A stretch of 64,000 nucleotides of DNA, taken from positions 43,869,772 to 43,933,771 of the forward strand of contig JABBOT010000080.1 of the NCBI GenBank assembly GCA_016165875.1, written 5' to 3'. The stretch's first letter is position 1, and each line of letters starts with the position of its first letter. The DNA is from Acanthopleura granulata (Eukaryota > Mollusca > Polyplacophora > Chitonida > Chitonidae). The notes beneath the pieces were generated by a model, which searched no databases, was not told where the DNA came from, and saw nothing but the letters and a program-made list of their open reading frames with translations. The translations under genes were made by a program, and so were the position numbers. Shown one piece after another: positions 48,285 through 62,000 of the stretch.

Positions 48285-49400
48285 TAGGCTATGTTGAGCG
48301 GTGGAAGGTTCATGTTGAGCAGCGGTAGCTTATGTTGAGTAGTGAAAAGGTTCATGGCGAAAAGTGGTAAGTTCATGATGAACAGCGGTAGGTTGGCGTT
48401 GAGCTGTCATAGTTTATGTGAGAAGTGGTAGCTTATGGTGAACAGTAGAAGGATCAGGTTGAACAAAATTAAGTTCATGTTGAGCCGTGGTAGGTTGGCG
48501 TTGTAGTGAAAAGTTCATGGCGAAAAGTGGTAAGTTCATGATGAACAGCGGTAGGTTGGCGTTGAGCTGTCGTAGTTAATGTTGAGAAGTGGTAGCTTAT
48601 GTTGAGCAGTGGTGAGTTTATGCTGAGCTGCTGTTAGGGTGACACTGAGCAATGGTACACTCAAGTTGAGCATTTGTAGGTTCATTGTGAACAGTGGTAA
48701 GTTCATGCTGAGCTGCTGTTAGGGTCATATTGAGCAATGGTACACTCAAGTTGAGCATTTGTAGGTTCATTGTGAACAGTGGTAAGTTCATGCTGAGCTG
48801 CTGTTAGGGTGACACTGAGCAATGGTACACTCAAGTTGAGCATTTGTAGGTTCATTGTGAACAGTGGTAAGTTCATGCTGTACTGCTGTTAGGGTGACAC
48901 TGAGCAATGGTACACTCAAGTTGAGCATTTGTAGGTTCATTGTGAACAGTGGTAAGTCCATGCTGTACTGCTGTTAGGGTGACACTGAGCAATGGTACAC
49001 TCAAGTTGAGCATTTGTAGGTTCATTGTGAACAGTGGTAGGATCATGTGGTTTATGTTCATGTTGGGCAGTTGTATATGTTCATGTTGAGTAGTGAGAGA
49101 TTCATGTTGACCAGTGGTAGGGTCATCTTAAGCGCTGGTAGGTTACGTTTGACGGTGGTAGGTTCGATCATGTTTAGTAGTGTTATATATTCATGTGTGG
49201 CAGTGGTGTAGGTTTGTTTTAAGCAGTGATTTAGGTTCAGTTTGGACAGTGGTGTACGTTCGCGTTGAGCAGTGGTAGACTCAAGTGGAGCAGTACGAGG
49301 TGCATGTTGAGCAGTGACATAGGTTCATGTTGAGAAGTGGAAGGTTTATACTGAAAGACTCTAGTTTCATGCTGAAGACTGATAGTTTTAGATTGAACAG
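48285..49400. repeat. ~21-bp minisatellite with an 85-bp higher-order repeat
   Basis: Basic unit about 21 bp, similar to 'ttcatgttgagcagtggtagg', diverged across 1.1 kb. Between about 48650 and 49040 four consecutive units form an 85-bp higher-order repeat (tgagcatttgtaggttcatt ... gctgctgttaggg ... gagcaatggtacactcaagt) copied about five times with high identity. Intergenic, between the two SLC5 genes. Confidence 0.88.
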
Positions 49401-51267
49401 TGGTATGTTCATATGCACTGGGCCATACATTTCATGATCACTTTAGAGGTAAAAGAAAGAATCCCTTCGAAACCTACTGTCACACGTATTTAGCTCGTAT
49501 TCAATCTCGCATTTTGTCGCACTTGATAACGATACTTCAAAATGGGGAATCCCCCCGTAGTTTCCAGCCTGGGGCTAATGTTAATGCTGTGTAATTGTAA
49601 ACAAAAGTTATTTTCATTCAGAATGCAGCAGACTGTGAAAGAAATTGTGGGAGCTGCGTTGGCTATTGCTTTTAAAGAGTACATTACTCTCTTCGCAGAC
49701 AGCGTCACAGATAGATCAGCTATTAAGGATTGAGACGTACACGCTGTAGAATTGAGGTAAGATTACGTACTAAAACAGAATATTTTAGTACATGTGTGAC
49801 TAATTCAGAATGAATCAGTCACACTGATATGTAATGATGTGATCTTTGTCGGTGGAATGTTTGACAAGGCAAGAAAATGATTCCGAATCCCCTTAGGTTA
49901 TAGAGCATAACTATTTGTTCATTTGATTCTCTGAGAGGCTTAAAAGCACCCAGATAATTGCTTGGTAAAAGACAGTTTAAACAGCTGTATATGTTCACTT
50001 CTCTGTGGGTATTCAGGCATCTTAAGTGGCCTCTGGTGCTCTCTGCTGCAAGAGTGCTGAATGAACCATCAAAACTGCATAGAGCCTGGTAAATTTGAAA
50101 GCGGGATATGCTCAATGTAATTGTCAGACGACACACATTTAAAAAGTGTTCGGGGAAAATATGTTTTCCAGCATGAAGCCAGTGTCCTGAATCCTTCATT
50201 CGCATACTTTCGGTACAAACGTGTTGTGAAAATAAATCTTAGACTTACATGTTCCAAAAGAAAATATTCTTAAGGAAACTGTTAAAATGTTATACCAATG
50301 AAGGACCGAGTCCTGGGTGGCCGAGTTGTCCAGGTGCTCGCCTACCGATCACTGTAGCCTATCACCAATGTGGCCACGGGCTCGAATTCGGTTTACGTCG
50401 TCAGTTAGGTCCACGAGCAATGGGGAACCGTAACACAGTTGGTGCAGTCATCTGGCTGGTTAGATAACATCCCCTAGCGGAATATTCTTCGGTCAATCAC
50501 TTTTAAAGAACGCTGGGTACATTAGTCCTTCGAATGATACGTGTTCATAACATGAATGTTAAGTGCGGATTTGTTCCGGCAAATATAAGACATTTTCTGT
50601 CTCTAAATTTTATGTTTAAACTGCAAAAACATAAAAGACGAGAGATTAGTTGCAGTTTGGAGTCAAATATTGATTTGTAGGCCTATATACATTGGGCCTA
50701 GATTCGTTGAAAATCTATCTTGGCTAATTTGTTGTTGCTAGAAAAGATAACCCCCTTTTCAAATTTGATATACAAGATGATAATAATGTCTGGATAAATT
50801 AAAAGCTTGAGTTCTCACAGAGCTATATCAAGTAGCCCGTAGCCATAACACAGCGTGTATATTGTAAAGTACGACGTTTAATTTGTGGTAGCTTCTCTGG
50901 GTATATAGGCCACTCTCTTTTGGTATATATGTCTTATCCTAGAAAACCATAGACTTATTATACACTAGGCCTAGATTGTGTTGTCAAACAATGGATATTA
51001 TAGTTGGCTTTTGCGCCCGTGCTACGGCCGTGCTGGGGTAAATTTCATCCATTATTTGGGACTGCCAATATCATTTCGAAACATTCCCCTTGACTTAAAA
51101 AATTTCACCAACGGCAAATCTGGTGGGGGTGGGGAGGGAGGGTTTGGGGCGAAATGATATCCCCTCAGGCCAGAGCATAAACAAATTCAATACCAATTGT
51201 GAAGAAACTGTTGTTATGCGTGTGGAACACCTGTATACTCATTTAAAGGAAAAGATTCAGAAAAAAT
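49401..51267. other. Intergenic stretch between the SLC5 genes
   Basis: No gene recognised. A tRNA-like SINE head lies at 50305-50420 (gtcctgggtggccgagttgt, then a B-box-like gggctcgaattcggt). The open frames here have no domain or splice support. Confidence 0.4.
50305..50420 (+). mobile_element. tRNA-like SINE head
   Basis: A-box-like 'tgggtggccgagttg' and B-box-like 'gggctcgaattcgg' about 50 bp apart, followed by an unrelated body. A tRNA-derived SINE is more likely than a working tRNA, because paired stems are not evident. Confidence 0.45.
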
Positions 51268-51663
51268 GAATTCATAGTGAGTAAAAGGACCATTAAAAGC
51301 TGTATCTGAAAATGCATTCAATGATTTTTTCAGAATGGACCATTTTGAACGTGTGTCAACAGTGACACAAAGCCTACCTTTCTCTGGCCCTAAAGCAGAA
51401 CTTAAACATCTTATTCGCTTTTCTACACAGAAGGACACTCACAAGAGTACGGTTTACAGGAATGTTATTCAGACCTGAACATTAAGGTGTACAAGAAGTT
51501 TTCTGACGTCATGGTTGACACACATTATCAATATGGTCCATATTATCCACCATGCAATCAAAACATTTTACTACATTTAATTTGGTGCAAAAAAAAGAGA
51601 AAAAATTCAGTGAAGGCATTTTCAGATACAGTTTTTCATGGTCTTTTTACTCACCATAACATA
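51268..51663. mobile_element. Small foldback element
   Basis: The left arm (51272-51370: tagtgagtaaaaggaccat, ctgtatctgaaaatgc, atggaccatttt, gtgtgtcaac) matches the reverse complement of the right arm (51508-51660) in the same order. The right arm carries an insertion between two blocks. No open frame of note. Intergenic. Confidence 0.7.
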
Positions 51664-53037
51664 ACCGGATTAGCGTGGGTGCAGCCGGCGACGGGGATTT
51701 AACAGGAAAAACTTGTTAAGCAACTTCTCGCGGCGTCCATAATGGTCACATGTATACTTGTATATAAGTTTTGGAATAGATATAAGTATTGCTGAAAGGC
51801 AAAAAAAAAGAGACAAAAGGGAAAACCCAAACATTTCACTCTCGGCATGTACGGAAAAGTGAAGAGATCACATGTTCTTCATTTGATGGACCCACGTGAG
51901 GAAAAGGAACTGCGTATTCCAGTTACAATTACATGTTTATTGGCTAAAACCGGCGGAGGAGATGTTCCAAAATTTAATTTTTTTTCCTAAATGTTGTGAT
52001 AGTATCACAACACTGTCGAAAAAAGTCTGTTGTGAATTTGGGCCTTTTTAATGAAATAATTGGTATACAATATCTCTCAGATACATGCTCTTACGTACAC
52101 TTGCTAATGAATATTTCGACAGTATTCATACTTGTTGTCAGGCATCTTCAATACAGTCCTCATGTGCGAACAATCTGTTCTCCAGTTGTCACTGGAAAGG
52201 TAGTGAATAAACAATAGACTACACAGCCTGGACCCGCATTACTTAAGGCTAAAATACTCCCCAATGTATCTGCGCATATTGTTAATCTGGTTTCTTTTAG
52301 GGAAGATTTACTGTATCACTTAGATGATATCTTTGTTATATCTTGTATTGTGTAATGTCACTTATCTTGTGGTGCTTTGCTCTCCTCTGTGGGTGGATTT
52401 TTACTAAACGTAATATTCATATTGTTGGGACTATATGTACATGCACACGTGCATCAGGGACCGGCCGTTATTTTTAGGGCTGGCAGACACCAATCAGTGA
52501 AGGATTAGTTTTCATGTGTCCTGCAACAGATTTCATACAGTTTGGTGACTAGTTGATTCAAGTGTCAAATACGTGAACTCAAAGTTATATAAATACGTGT
52601 ACTCATAGTTATCATAGTGCAGAGATCCTTAATAAAATATTGCTGTGCTGTAGACATTTTGATGGTGCATAATGCTATGTCGTTATTTAAGTCTACCATG
52701 AATTGTTTTAGAATATTAATCCTCTGTTACAATAATTCTTCATCCTCATGCACACATAAATGGTATACGTCATTTGAATTTACGTGAAGTATGTGTGACA
52801 TGACAGGTATGCTTGTATTAGAGACCGTGCGGTAAAGGAATAGCACATGTAAACAGGGAAAACAACACTAACGTGATGATGTTGTGTATCAAGTCTTCTG
52901 GCTTCAAGTCTTCTCTCTTCGCAGTACAAAGGGTCACGAATATTTAAAACTTCAGCTCCTTATTCTTAACAAATATGAGCTATTCCCGGAGAAGTATTCC
53001 ATTTGTACAATTTAATCTCGCTTTGCCGTTCTTACAG
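51664..53037. other. Upstream region of the second SLC5 gene
   Basis: No gene recognised. The first coding exon of the downstream transporter follows an acceptor-like 'cttacag' (53031-53037), so an untranslated first exon may lie here, as for the first SLC5 gene. An in-frame ATG at 52975 continuous with that exon is an alternative start. Confidence 0.35.
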
Positions 53038-53076
53038 ATAAGTGAGCCCCTACAGAAAGAGAGAGGTAATCACAGC

Positions 53077-56000
53077 ATGGACGAGTCCTCCGCATCATGG
53101 GATGTGCTGGCCGTTATTCTGTATTTCGTCATCATCGTCGCAGTATGGATATGTGTGAGTACGCATGTTCAACACAGCCCATATAACGTCTGCTAGGAAC
53201 AATTTTCACAACCTGGCTGACATGATTTTCAATTCCTAAAGCTCATTAAATCACCCGTGTCGTCCACAGCAGACCCATTGGGGAATGCCACTTGTGATTC
53301 GTTTAATTTATTGCTTTTAGCTAAAGAAATTGCAAAGTATAACTATGTTTCGCTCGATACGGAAAAAGAAACCAGTATGTTACATGCCGCGAATCAGAGT
53401 TCATTTCAGAAACCGTCCTGAATGGATGAAATCTATGGAAGCCGGGTGAGGATATCTCGTCCCGCGCCTCGCGGGTCTGGACCCGCGACACGACACCATT
53501 CGCGCGCGATTTGCACCGTCCTCGTGTCGGGGGTCTCGACCCGCGAAGCTCGGTACGGTACCGTCCTCGTTTTTGGCAAATCCTATTTCATGTAGGCCTA
53601 TGTGCCGGTTTCAAGAAAATGTCGATTTCAACAAAATGTCGGGGCGCAGTTCTGGTACTTTTTATAAGTGGCAGGCGTTCGCAGACTCGCCAGAAGATTT
53701 CATTTCAGATACGTTATATCTGTTATGTATCAACGGACACATTTAGTTTAGGACATATCCTAATCTTTCAACGAATCAAAGTGCTCCAATTGTCACATTA
53801 ACTCACTGACTTAATTGCTTAAAATTTCAGGAATATTGGCTTCCTGTCAGTTCTCTGCGTGTAAACGTCTGATTGACAGTACTCATGTTCCGTAGAGTGC
53901 CAATTAAGCCTCCGGAGAAACCAACAGAATATATTGTTTGTCACGTTGTGAACAACTGAAAAGACAGTGTAACAGCTCATATCCAGCAGGACGAACTTTG
54001 CAAACCACGTCATAGTATGCTTTTACCAGCAAATACAGGCTCTAAAATCTTTCACTCTTAACAATATTTATAATCCATGAAATTTAAAATGTTAAATTTA
54101 GATTAATATGCTACAGAAAAAAAAGATTATTTTAAGTAACGACCCATGTCCAAATTTTTATCAAAAGATGTGTCGGAGTTATGTGTATATTGCCTTTTAC
54201 ACTTATTTACGGGAAAAACAGTTCATAACTGTAGAGTTTTCACATATCAATAAGTATTTTTGGTGGTTTTCAATAAGGACAACTTTGTTCACACAACTCG
54301 GAATACAAATGGATAGTGTCTGAATCATGAGTAGTATTTTGATACTAGCAGATGGGCCGAAAATCGGCATGGCTGAACCGAAAGTCGAAGTCGCCGTATG
54401 TGTCGTCAATGTTTCCGCAAACGTCGATCTAACGTGGTGGAAATACTGTCTTGACTGAAAGTAATCGTAGTCTTTACCCCATGTTTTGTGAATGGAAATG
54501 TGACCTTCGACAGCCGACGAAAAAATAGCTTATGTTCTAAGGCAGTTAGGTCATATTAAGTAACGTTTTTGTGGTTAAGACTAAATTTTTACTGAAATTT
54601 TACTTAATATGAACTAATTGGCTTAGAACATAACCTAGTTTTGTCTGATCTATTGTCTGACCGCAACGCACTGACCGACGAGCCTCCCACCAATGCGGTT
54701 GCTGTAAGTTGCTGTAAGTCCAGCTCATGCTGGCTTCCTTTCCGGCCGTACGTGAGAAGGTCTGCCAGCAACCTGCGGATGGTGGTGGGTTCCCCCGGGC
54801 TCTGCTCGGTTTCCTCCCACTATAATGTCGTATATGTGAAATAATCTTGAGTGCGGCGTAAAACACCAATCAAATAAATAAAAGAAAGGAGAAGATATGA
54901 TAAGGCGATGAAAGTGGCCATAGCTAGCACTGAACAGAAAAGAAATCAATCAGTTTGTCTGTGTCGACTGTCAATCATCAGTTAACCGCAAACCGGGTCA
55001 TTGACATTCGAGTTATCCGGATAAGTTATTCGACGTTACACATAGGCTGTTTGTTTGGTTTCCAACATTTAATATTTTTCATCGACTTTTTGCTCTTCTT
55101 TTAACAACGTTCAATCTGATGAAAGGTTTGTCGTCCCCTTTTCTAAGGATCTAATCAAGCTAATAATTTTCTACTTTACGTTTCTTTAAAATATTATTGT
55201 AAACAGATTGTATGACGGACCAATTTTACAGAATGTGAACATAATATAGCCTATACGGCCAAAGAGCAACCTGTGGATGAAACATGTAGTATACATATGA
55301 GATCTATGGGTATTTTCATTAGCTCTTTAGTTCTTAAAATGTTTAATTATATGATGTTATTACAGAATTGAGAATTTAAGACATAAACACAGTTTCGTGG
55401 AAATGACAAGACAGGCTCGCACCCAGAATCCCTGGTCCATCGTTTGCTAACCACTACACTAAACTCAGAATATGACTACTAACACATTTATTCGGTACAC
55501 ATCAAGGTGAATGATGTAGGTCGTGCAAATGAGAAGAATGAGAAGGATCCCCGAGAAAAATATTTTGTATAAAGATCAAACTCATTGAAATACAAGTCCC
55601 CGCCAACTTTTGTTCTCGGACTCCACTTCCTTTATGTTAACTCGGAGTTTGAACAGGCCCAAAACTTCATGAAATTGACCCAGTTGAACAATGTGGCAGT
55701 TTCAGGTGACTGTAACATTTTCGCTGATCCCAATATTTGAACTTTTTTGCCAAATGATATACACTCATTTATTACACATGTCGTAATTAAAAGGAAAAGT
55801 AATGTAGGAATAAAATTCGTGATAAATTTATCGTAGCCGCAAGGACCAGGTTTCTCGCCTTATCATACCTCATCCTTTTACTTAAAGTGAACGACAGCGC
55901 ATGTTCAAAGTTAAATTTGTCCAATAGTTTGGACAATATTATGTTTATTTCGGTCAAGTATTTTTTCTAACGGCTACTACGACAGTGGAAATTGACATTT

Positions 56001-59000
56001 AACCCTCCTTCATCGGATAACATGAAACGCCGCCATTCTGTCTAGGCTATGACCTCATTGTTTCAAGTGCGAAACACTCTTGTCACCTGAAACTGTTGTA
56101 AGCCGCTAAGGTTCTGGGTGAAACTTAAATATATATCTAAATTTGTAACATGAAGTGATCAAGAAACTTACTTCCGCCACAACACAATGGTCTGGAAATA
56201 CTTTGCAATGTTCTGGAAACATGTACTTGTTATAATTAAAATATATAACTGTAAAACAATGTCTTGTCCTTACGTTGTTACATGTTACATTGACAGTCAC
56301 AGATTTACCTCACAGCTTTTAAACAGCTGATATATCCTGGTTTTCTGATTGGCCAGTCTCTCTTAAGCTTAAAAGCATGGTAGTCTGGTAGTACCCTTAC
56401 CCACTTCAGATCATGGGTCAGCATCCACTGTAAACAAAGCCAGCTGAGAAGGAAATTCGATGACAATGCTTTTTGTCAATTTCTCGATAACCAGAAAGTG
56501 TCAATCACCGTGCATGGTACCATTGTTATGCGTAGAGTCTGTATAATTAGGAACTATCCATTAAGTATAGATATTCTTGTGCGGTTTGTCTTCAGCCGCA
56601 AGTTTCCATCTACGGGTACACTACCGAGCAGGGGTACCATCGATATAATATGGTTTGTTTCTCAACAAAGGAGTGGCTCATTTTGTTCAAACTTTCACAG
56701 CAGGTGGCCCATAAAGTAAACAACATGCACACTAAATATTATAAAAGTGTGCTACTGACTTCGTATGAAACACAGCGTATTTGTTTAATTGAGGACGAAT
56801 TTCACACCACTTCCGGAAATGGTTCCACCTTCCGAGAACTACTGAAACCTTGTCCTTAAAAATTACTGCATTGTGGAGGCGAGAGCATGCCTATATTTTC
56901 CAAAAATTTTTTTATGCCTTTCACATAACATAACAATCAAGTAACTGACTAGGTTACCTCCCGCTGACCTTCACCGGTCGGTGTGTGTGGAGCAATATAT
57001 TTGCCTGAACTCTCTACCAGTAACACTTAAGGATGGGTACCAGTAGTAAAAATACAAATAAGAAACGATACAATTTATGTATCAATGAATGCTGCTCAAC
57101 ATATTTCATCGGAATGGGCTTTAAATGACAAGAAATATTTATTCATTTGTATTTTAATGATATCCTCTCCATAATACAGTAATTTTTAAGGACTGGGCTT
57201 CAGTAGTTCTTGGAAGGTTGGGCCATTTATGAAGGAAATATGAAATTCGTCCTCAGTCAAACAATTAAGCTGTTTTTCATACAAAATTAGTGGCTCACTT
57301 TTATAATAATTGGTGTGCATGTTGTTCACTATATGGGCCATTTACTGAGAAAGTTTGAACAAAATGAGCCAGTCCATTGTTGAGAAACAAGCCTTATTAT
57401 ATCGATGATAGGGTTACAGGGAGATAGAAACTTGCGGTTGGAGACAAAATGCACAAGAATACCTGTATTTACTAGACAATTCCTGATTGCACAGACTCTA
57501 AGCATTGCAATGGTACCATGCACGGCGATTTACACTCTCTGGTAATCGAGAAAGTCACAAATTACACTGTCATCGACTTTCCTTCTCAACTGGCTTTGTT
57601 TACAGTGGTCAAGTGACGTAGCTTTGCAATATAGCGGCAGTGGCTGCCTGACCCATCATCTGAAGTGGGTCAGGTATTACCAAACTAAAAAGCATGAGAG
57701 CTTCCAAATCCCCAGTCGATACTCCACATTTCAAACGAAGATAATTCAGCAACGAACTCATATAAATAAAACAGGTTTTTGCGTTCAGAAGAGAATTTTG
57801 TAGCGTTTTTTTTTTATGAACAGTGCCCAATCATGAGCTGTCTTTTACTTTAAAAGGAACTAACTATTACTTCAAAATCCAAAAGCGTGTATAACATTTT
57901 AGTAAGCAGTTGAAGAACACGTGTCAATTTCTATCAATGAAATGGGCTCCAAATGACCTACTTAATCACCTAACACTTAGACCTACATGACATTATCTTT
58001 GATAGGTCGAGAACCGCGACACGAGGACGGTGCCATTCTCGCGCGATTTGCACCATCCTCGTGCAACAGGACTCGATGTCCCCATCCGGCTTGCATACAA
58101 ATCCGATCTGTGACGTTTTTTCTCCAACGGTGGGGATCTCAATAAGTTGAAAGATTTGCGGTTTATTTCTTTGTCCAGGCGACGTTCAGAGAATACAAAG
58201 ACACTGCGAGCGGGAACATTCTGGGTGGACGTTCCGTACGATGGTTGCAAGTAAGTTTACATGATACGCCCATAGAAATGTGCCGAAAATTTGGGATAAG
58301 TGTTTGACTTTTAAACACAATGTATGGAAATGAAGAGGGTCTGAAGGAGCAAATTGCAGAGTATGGAAATGATAAGCGAAATAATATGTTTACATATGAA
58401 CAGTTAAATACCAGATTTGCATCCTGCGAATGGTTTTGAAACCGTTAAGAACGACGGGCGGAAGAACCTGACTAACTCACAGAAAATAACCTGTAATTCC
58501 GCTGTCAGCACACATCAGGCACGCTCCAACACTGAACTGACAAAACTATTATCTTCCTTCCTCTTCACATCGTTTGAGGTATTACTACTACTAACTCTTA
58601 GCCAGACATTCCGCCCATAAATGTCCTTCAAATACATCCGTAAAAGACACCGCCCTTTGTCAAGGCTCTGAATGTAAAGGACCACAAAACTCCAGTTTAC
58701 AAATATCTCTCTGCGTACTGGGTAAGATCAGAAAGCTAGCATTAATTTAACAAGGTCAAACTGGTCACCCCTCAAGGCCAAGATACGCGAAAAGGCAGAG
58801 GCTTCAGTACATACAAACACTGTTTGCATTTAGCAATCTCACAATCTACAAGCAAAACACTTAAGACTTACACGGATCGCCTCTATACGGAAAATAAACT
58901 ACATGTTGTAATATTTTCCCTGTCGCACACAAAGCCAAGGAAACAATTGCCGAAAACAATCTAGCAGAGAATAACACTTACCCAAAACCACCCGAGAGTA

Positions 59001-62000
59001 ATAACTTAATTCAAACTATTCCAAATAAATAAGAAAGCAGTGCCTCGAACCACGTGCGTTGTCAACAACGGCTTACTCAATAATGACGACAAACCCAACC
59101 GTGCTTAAATCCTCAGCGTCAAAATATACTAACCTGAAGACAGTAGATCAGTACAAAGGCCATCAGGTTGCCCAGATTTAAACTGTCGTTACTCTAAATG
59201 TACCTGGCAAACCAACGATCTCTTCCAGCTCTTAAAAAAAGCTAGAACCAGTACGTCTAAAAGGAGTGTCTGGTTATTGCGTAGTGTACTTTTGGGACCA
59301 TACGGCATATGATAGTCTCAGGAGGGGTAGGGGTTGGGGGTGACCAGAAACTCCAAAGTAAGTCATTATTGTAAAGTTATGTCCTAAGTTTCAATTCAAT
59401 GTACAACAGAGTTTTGAAAAAAATCTGCAAAAGTGTTTAAATCCATATTTAGAAAACTGTTTGACAGCTTCTCTTTGCATGAATCGGTCCTAATTATTTA
59501 TTTTTTGTACCTTGTTAGTTCTTTAGTGATTTGTGTTGCTCTTCGCTTTGGAAACTGGTCTTGCGATTACTGGCTTGGCACACCCATTTTGGTTGACGGC
59601 TGGTATACGAATGTCAGTTTCGACGACAAGCTTAATTATACAGATCGGGAGTGATATCGCCATTTCAGTTGGGTCAGTCCCACCCGGCATAACAAAATGT
59701 CAGCAAAATGTATATCCCTCATTCTCGCACATGATTTGCTTTAATTTATAGATTGGGGCCTCGCTGTTTTTCTGTAATATAGGAAGTGAGCAGTTCTTTG
59801 GACTGGCGCAATCTGGGGCTGTTTATGGGATCTCCATGGGGGCCCGAGAATTCTCAGTGAGTCTAAAGGGTTGAGTTAAAGTGCACACCTAATGTACACC
59901 TTTCCTAGCTATCTTCACATTCAAACGTTCTGCTGACTTTGGATTTAATGACCTCACGCATTTAATTTTCTTTCTGGGATGACCTCTCTTTAAATATAAG
60001 ATTCCTAGTCTCTCCAAACGTTCCAACGATTTTATCCTATTTTGTCCCTGTTGATAGACAGACTGTAGTTATACACTCACTATACAGTTATACCCGTGCT
60101 ATAGTCAGTCATACACTCATTCTACAGTAATACCCTCACTATACAGTTATAGACTGATTATACAGTTATAGACTGATTATACAGTTACATACTGATTATA
60201 CAGTTATATCCGTACTCTAGTTATACACTCACTATACAGCTATACCCGTATTATAGTCAGTCATACACTTATTCTACAGTTATACCCTCACTATACATTT
60301 ACACACTGATTATACAGTTATATCCGTACTCTAGTTATACACTCACTATACAGTTATACCCGCTCTAGTCAATGCAGTTATATCAAGGCTGCAGTTACAC
60401 ATGCATGGAATTATTGTTTTAAGGTGTCCAAAGTGACTTGAAAGGTAAACTGTATGCTGGTTTTCAGGCCATCCTGGTTATACAGTTACTGTGCTGGATC
60501 TTTGTCCCTGTGTACATGGCGTGTGGCGTGAGTATCATTTTCCTGAATCAGTCCAAAAGTACGTAATGAAAAAAGTTAACCTGAAAACAAAACTGCAAAA
60601 AGGGGAGAAAATGCTACCTGAACTCAATTACTTCAGTTGGTATGTCATAATTTTCTACTGTTTTTTTCTTTATTTTGTATCAGGTAAACACAACTCCGGA
60701 ATATCTCTCCAAACGATTTGGCGGGAAGCGTTTGCGTATATTTTTTGCGATGTCGTCCATTGTGCTTTATATAGTGACAAAGATCTCGGTGAGTTATCGT
60801 ACATGGGTTCGTCTTAAAGGGAGGTATATATATTATCATGACAGTGTGCAATTCGTGACCGGTACCAGCTTATCACTCTTTCCAATGAAGCCGTTGTCAA
60901 ATGCAGTCTGATGTCAGCATTTTGTGTCAACGTAGCTCCAACATGTACAGTAGCCTCTTTGTGCCGTTGGAAATTCCTAATATGTTCTAGCAATTCACAA
61001 TAGTAGTGTGACGATTAAAAATTATCCCTTGGAAAACCGAATTTAAGGTATATTAAAAAAACCCGAACTTTATACACAAAATCAGTAGAGATGTTAAAAA
61101 TGAATGGCACTAACAAGCCATATTGTTAGAATATAAAAAAGTCATATTTTTTACCTGCATGGTTATACAGGTATATGGCATTTAATACTATTGAAATATA
61201 AAAAAAGTGTATAACAGAAATGAATAACCTAATTGTTATGCATTACATCTCCTATAAAATTGATCTTTGTCTGTTTTAGGTTGACCTGTTTGTTGGAAAA
61301 TATTTCCACACACTATTAGCTCCCTCTTACTGGCCGTACCCGCTGACTTATCTTGTGCTTGCGTGCATCAAGTTGCTGGCGGGCGTCAAACAGTTAGGTA
61401 ACTGGACAGTTACCGCTTAATTCCTCCCCCCTCAACCCCTCTGAGATCACGTGTCTCTGGTTGGACCAACCTTATTATTGAAGAACAGTGTATTAATACT
61501 TACTTCATTGCTGTTTTAGGCCACACTGAAGAATATTTCACATATATGACACCGGTTAGCGTTGTGAATCAAAGTGGGAGTTCCGATTTCGAGATATTTC
61601 ATCGCTGAAGGTAATGAAGTTCCTCTGTACGATTACGGAGCTGAGCGTTTGAGAACGTCAGGCGTTATTTGTATACCCGGGACATAGAGAAACTGGTAAA
61701 CGGGACATTTCAACAGAAGTCACATGATACACTAGCACAATTTCTTTTACCTTTAGCGACAAAAACTTCCCGAATGAAAATTCAATTTACATCTCGGGTG
61801 ACAATCGAAGGGGAAGCTGCTCGTCATAACTGATACAAAATGTCTCACTTTTGCCATCGAAGTTATACAATTATTGCCGTGCACGGTTAGGCTGAGATAC
61901 TGCCGAACCTGTGTAGAATCTGTCATAATCAGTCATTCGATTTTATGCACCTTACAGTTAGCACTAATTCTAATTTTCTAGCACACATTCATTATACAAT

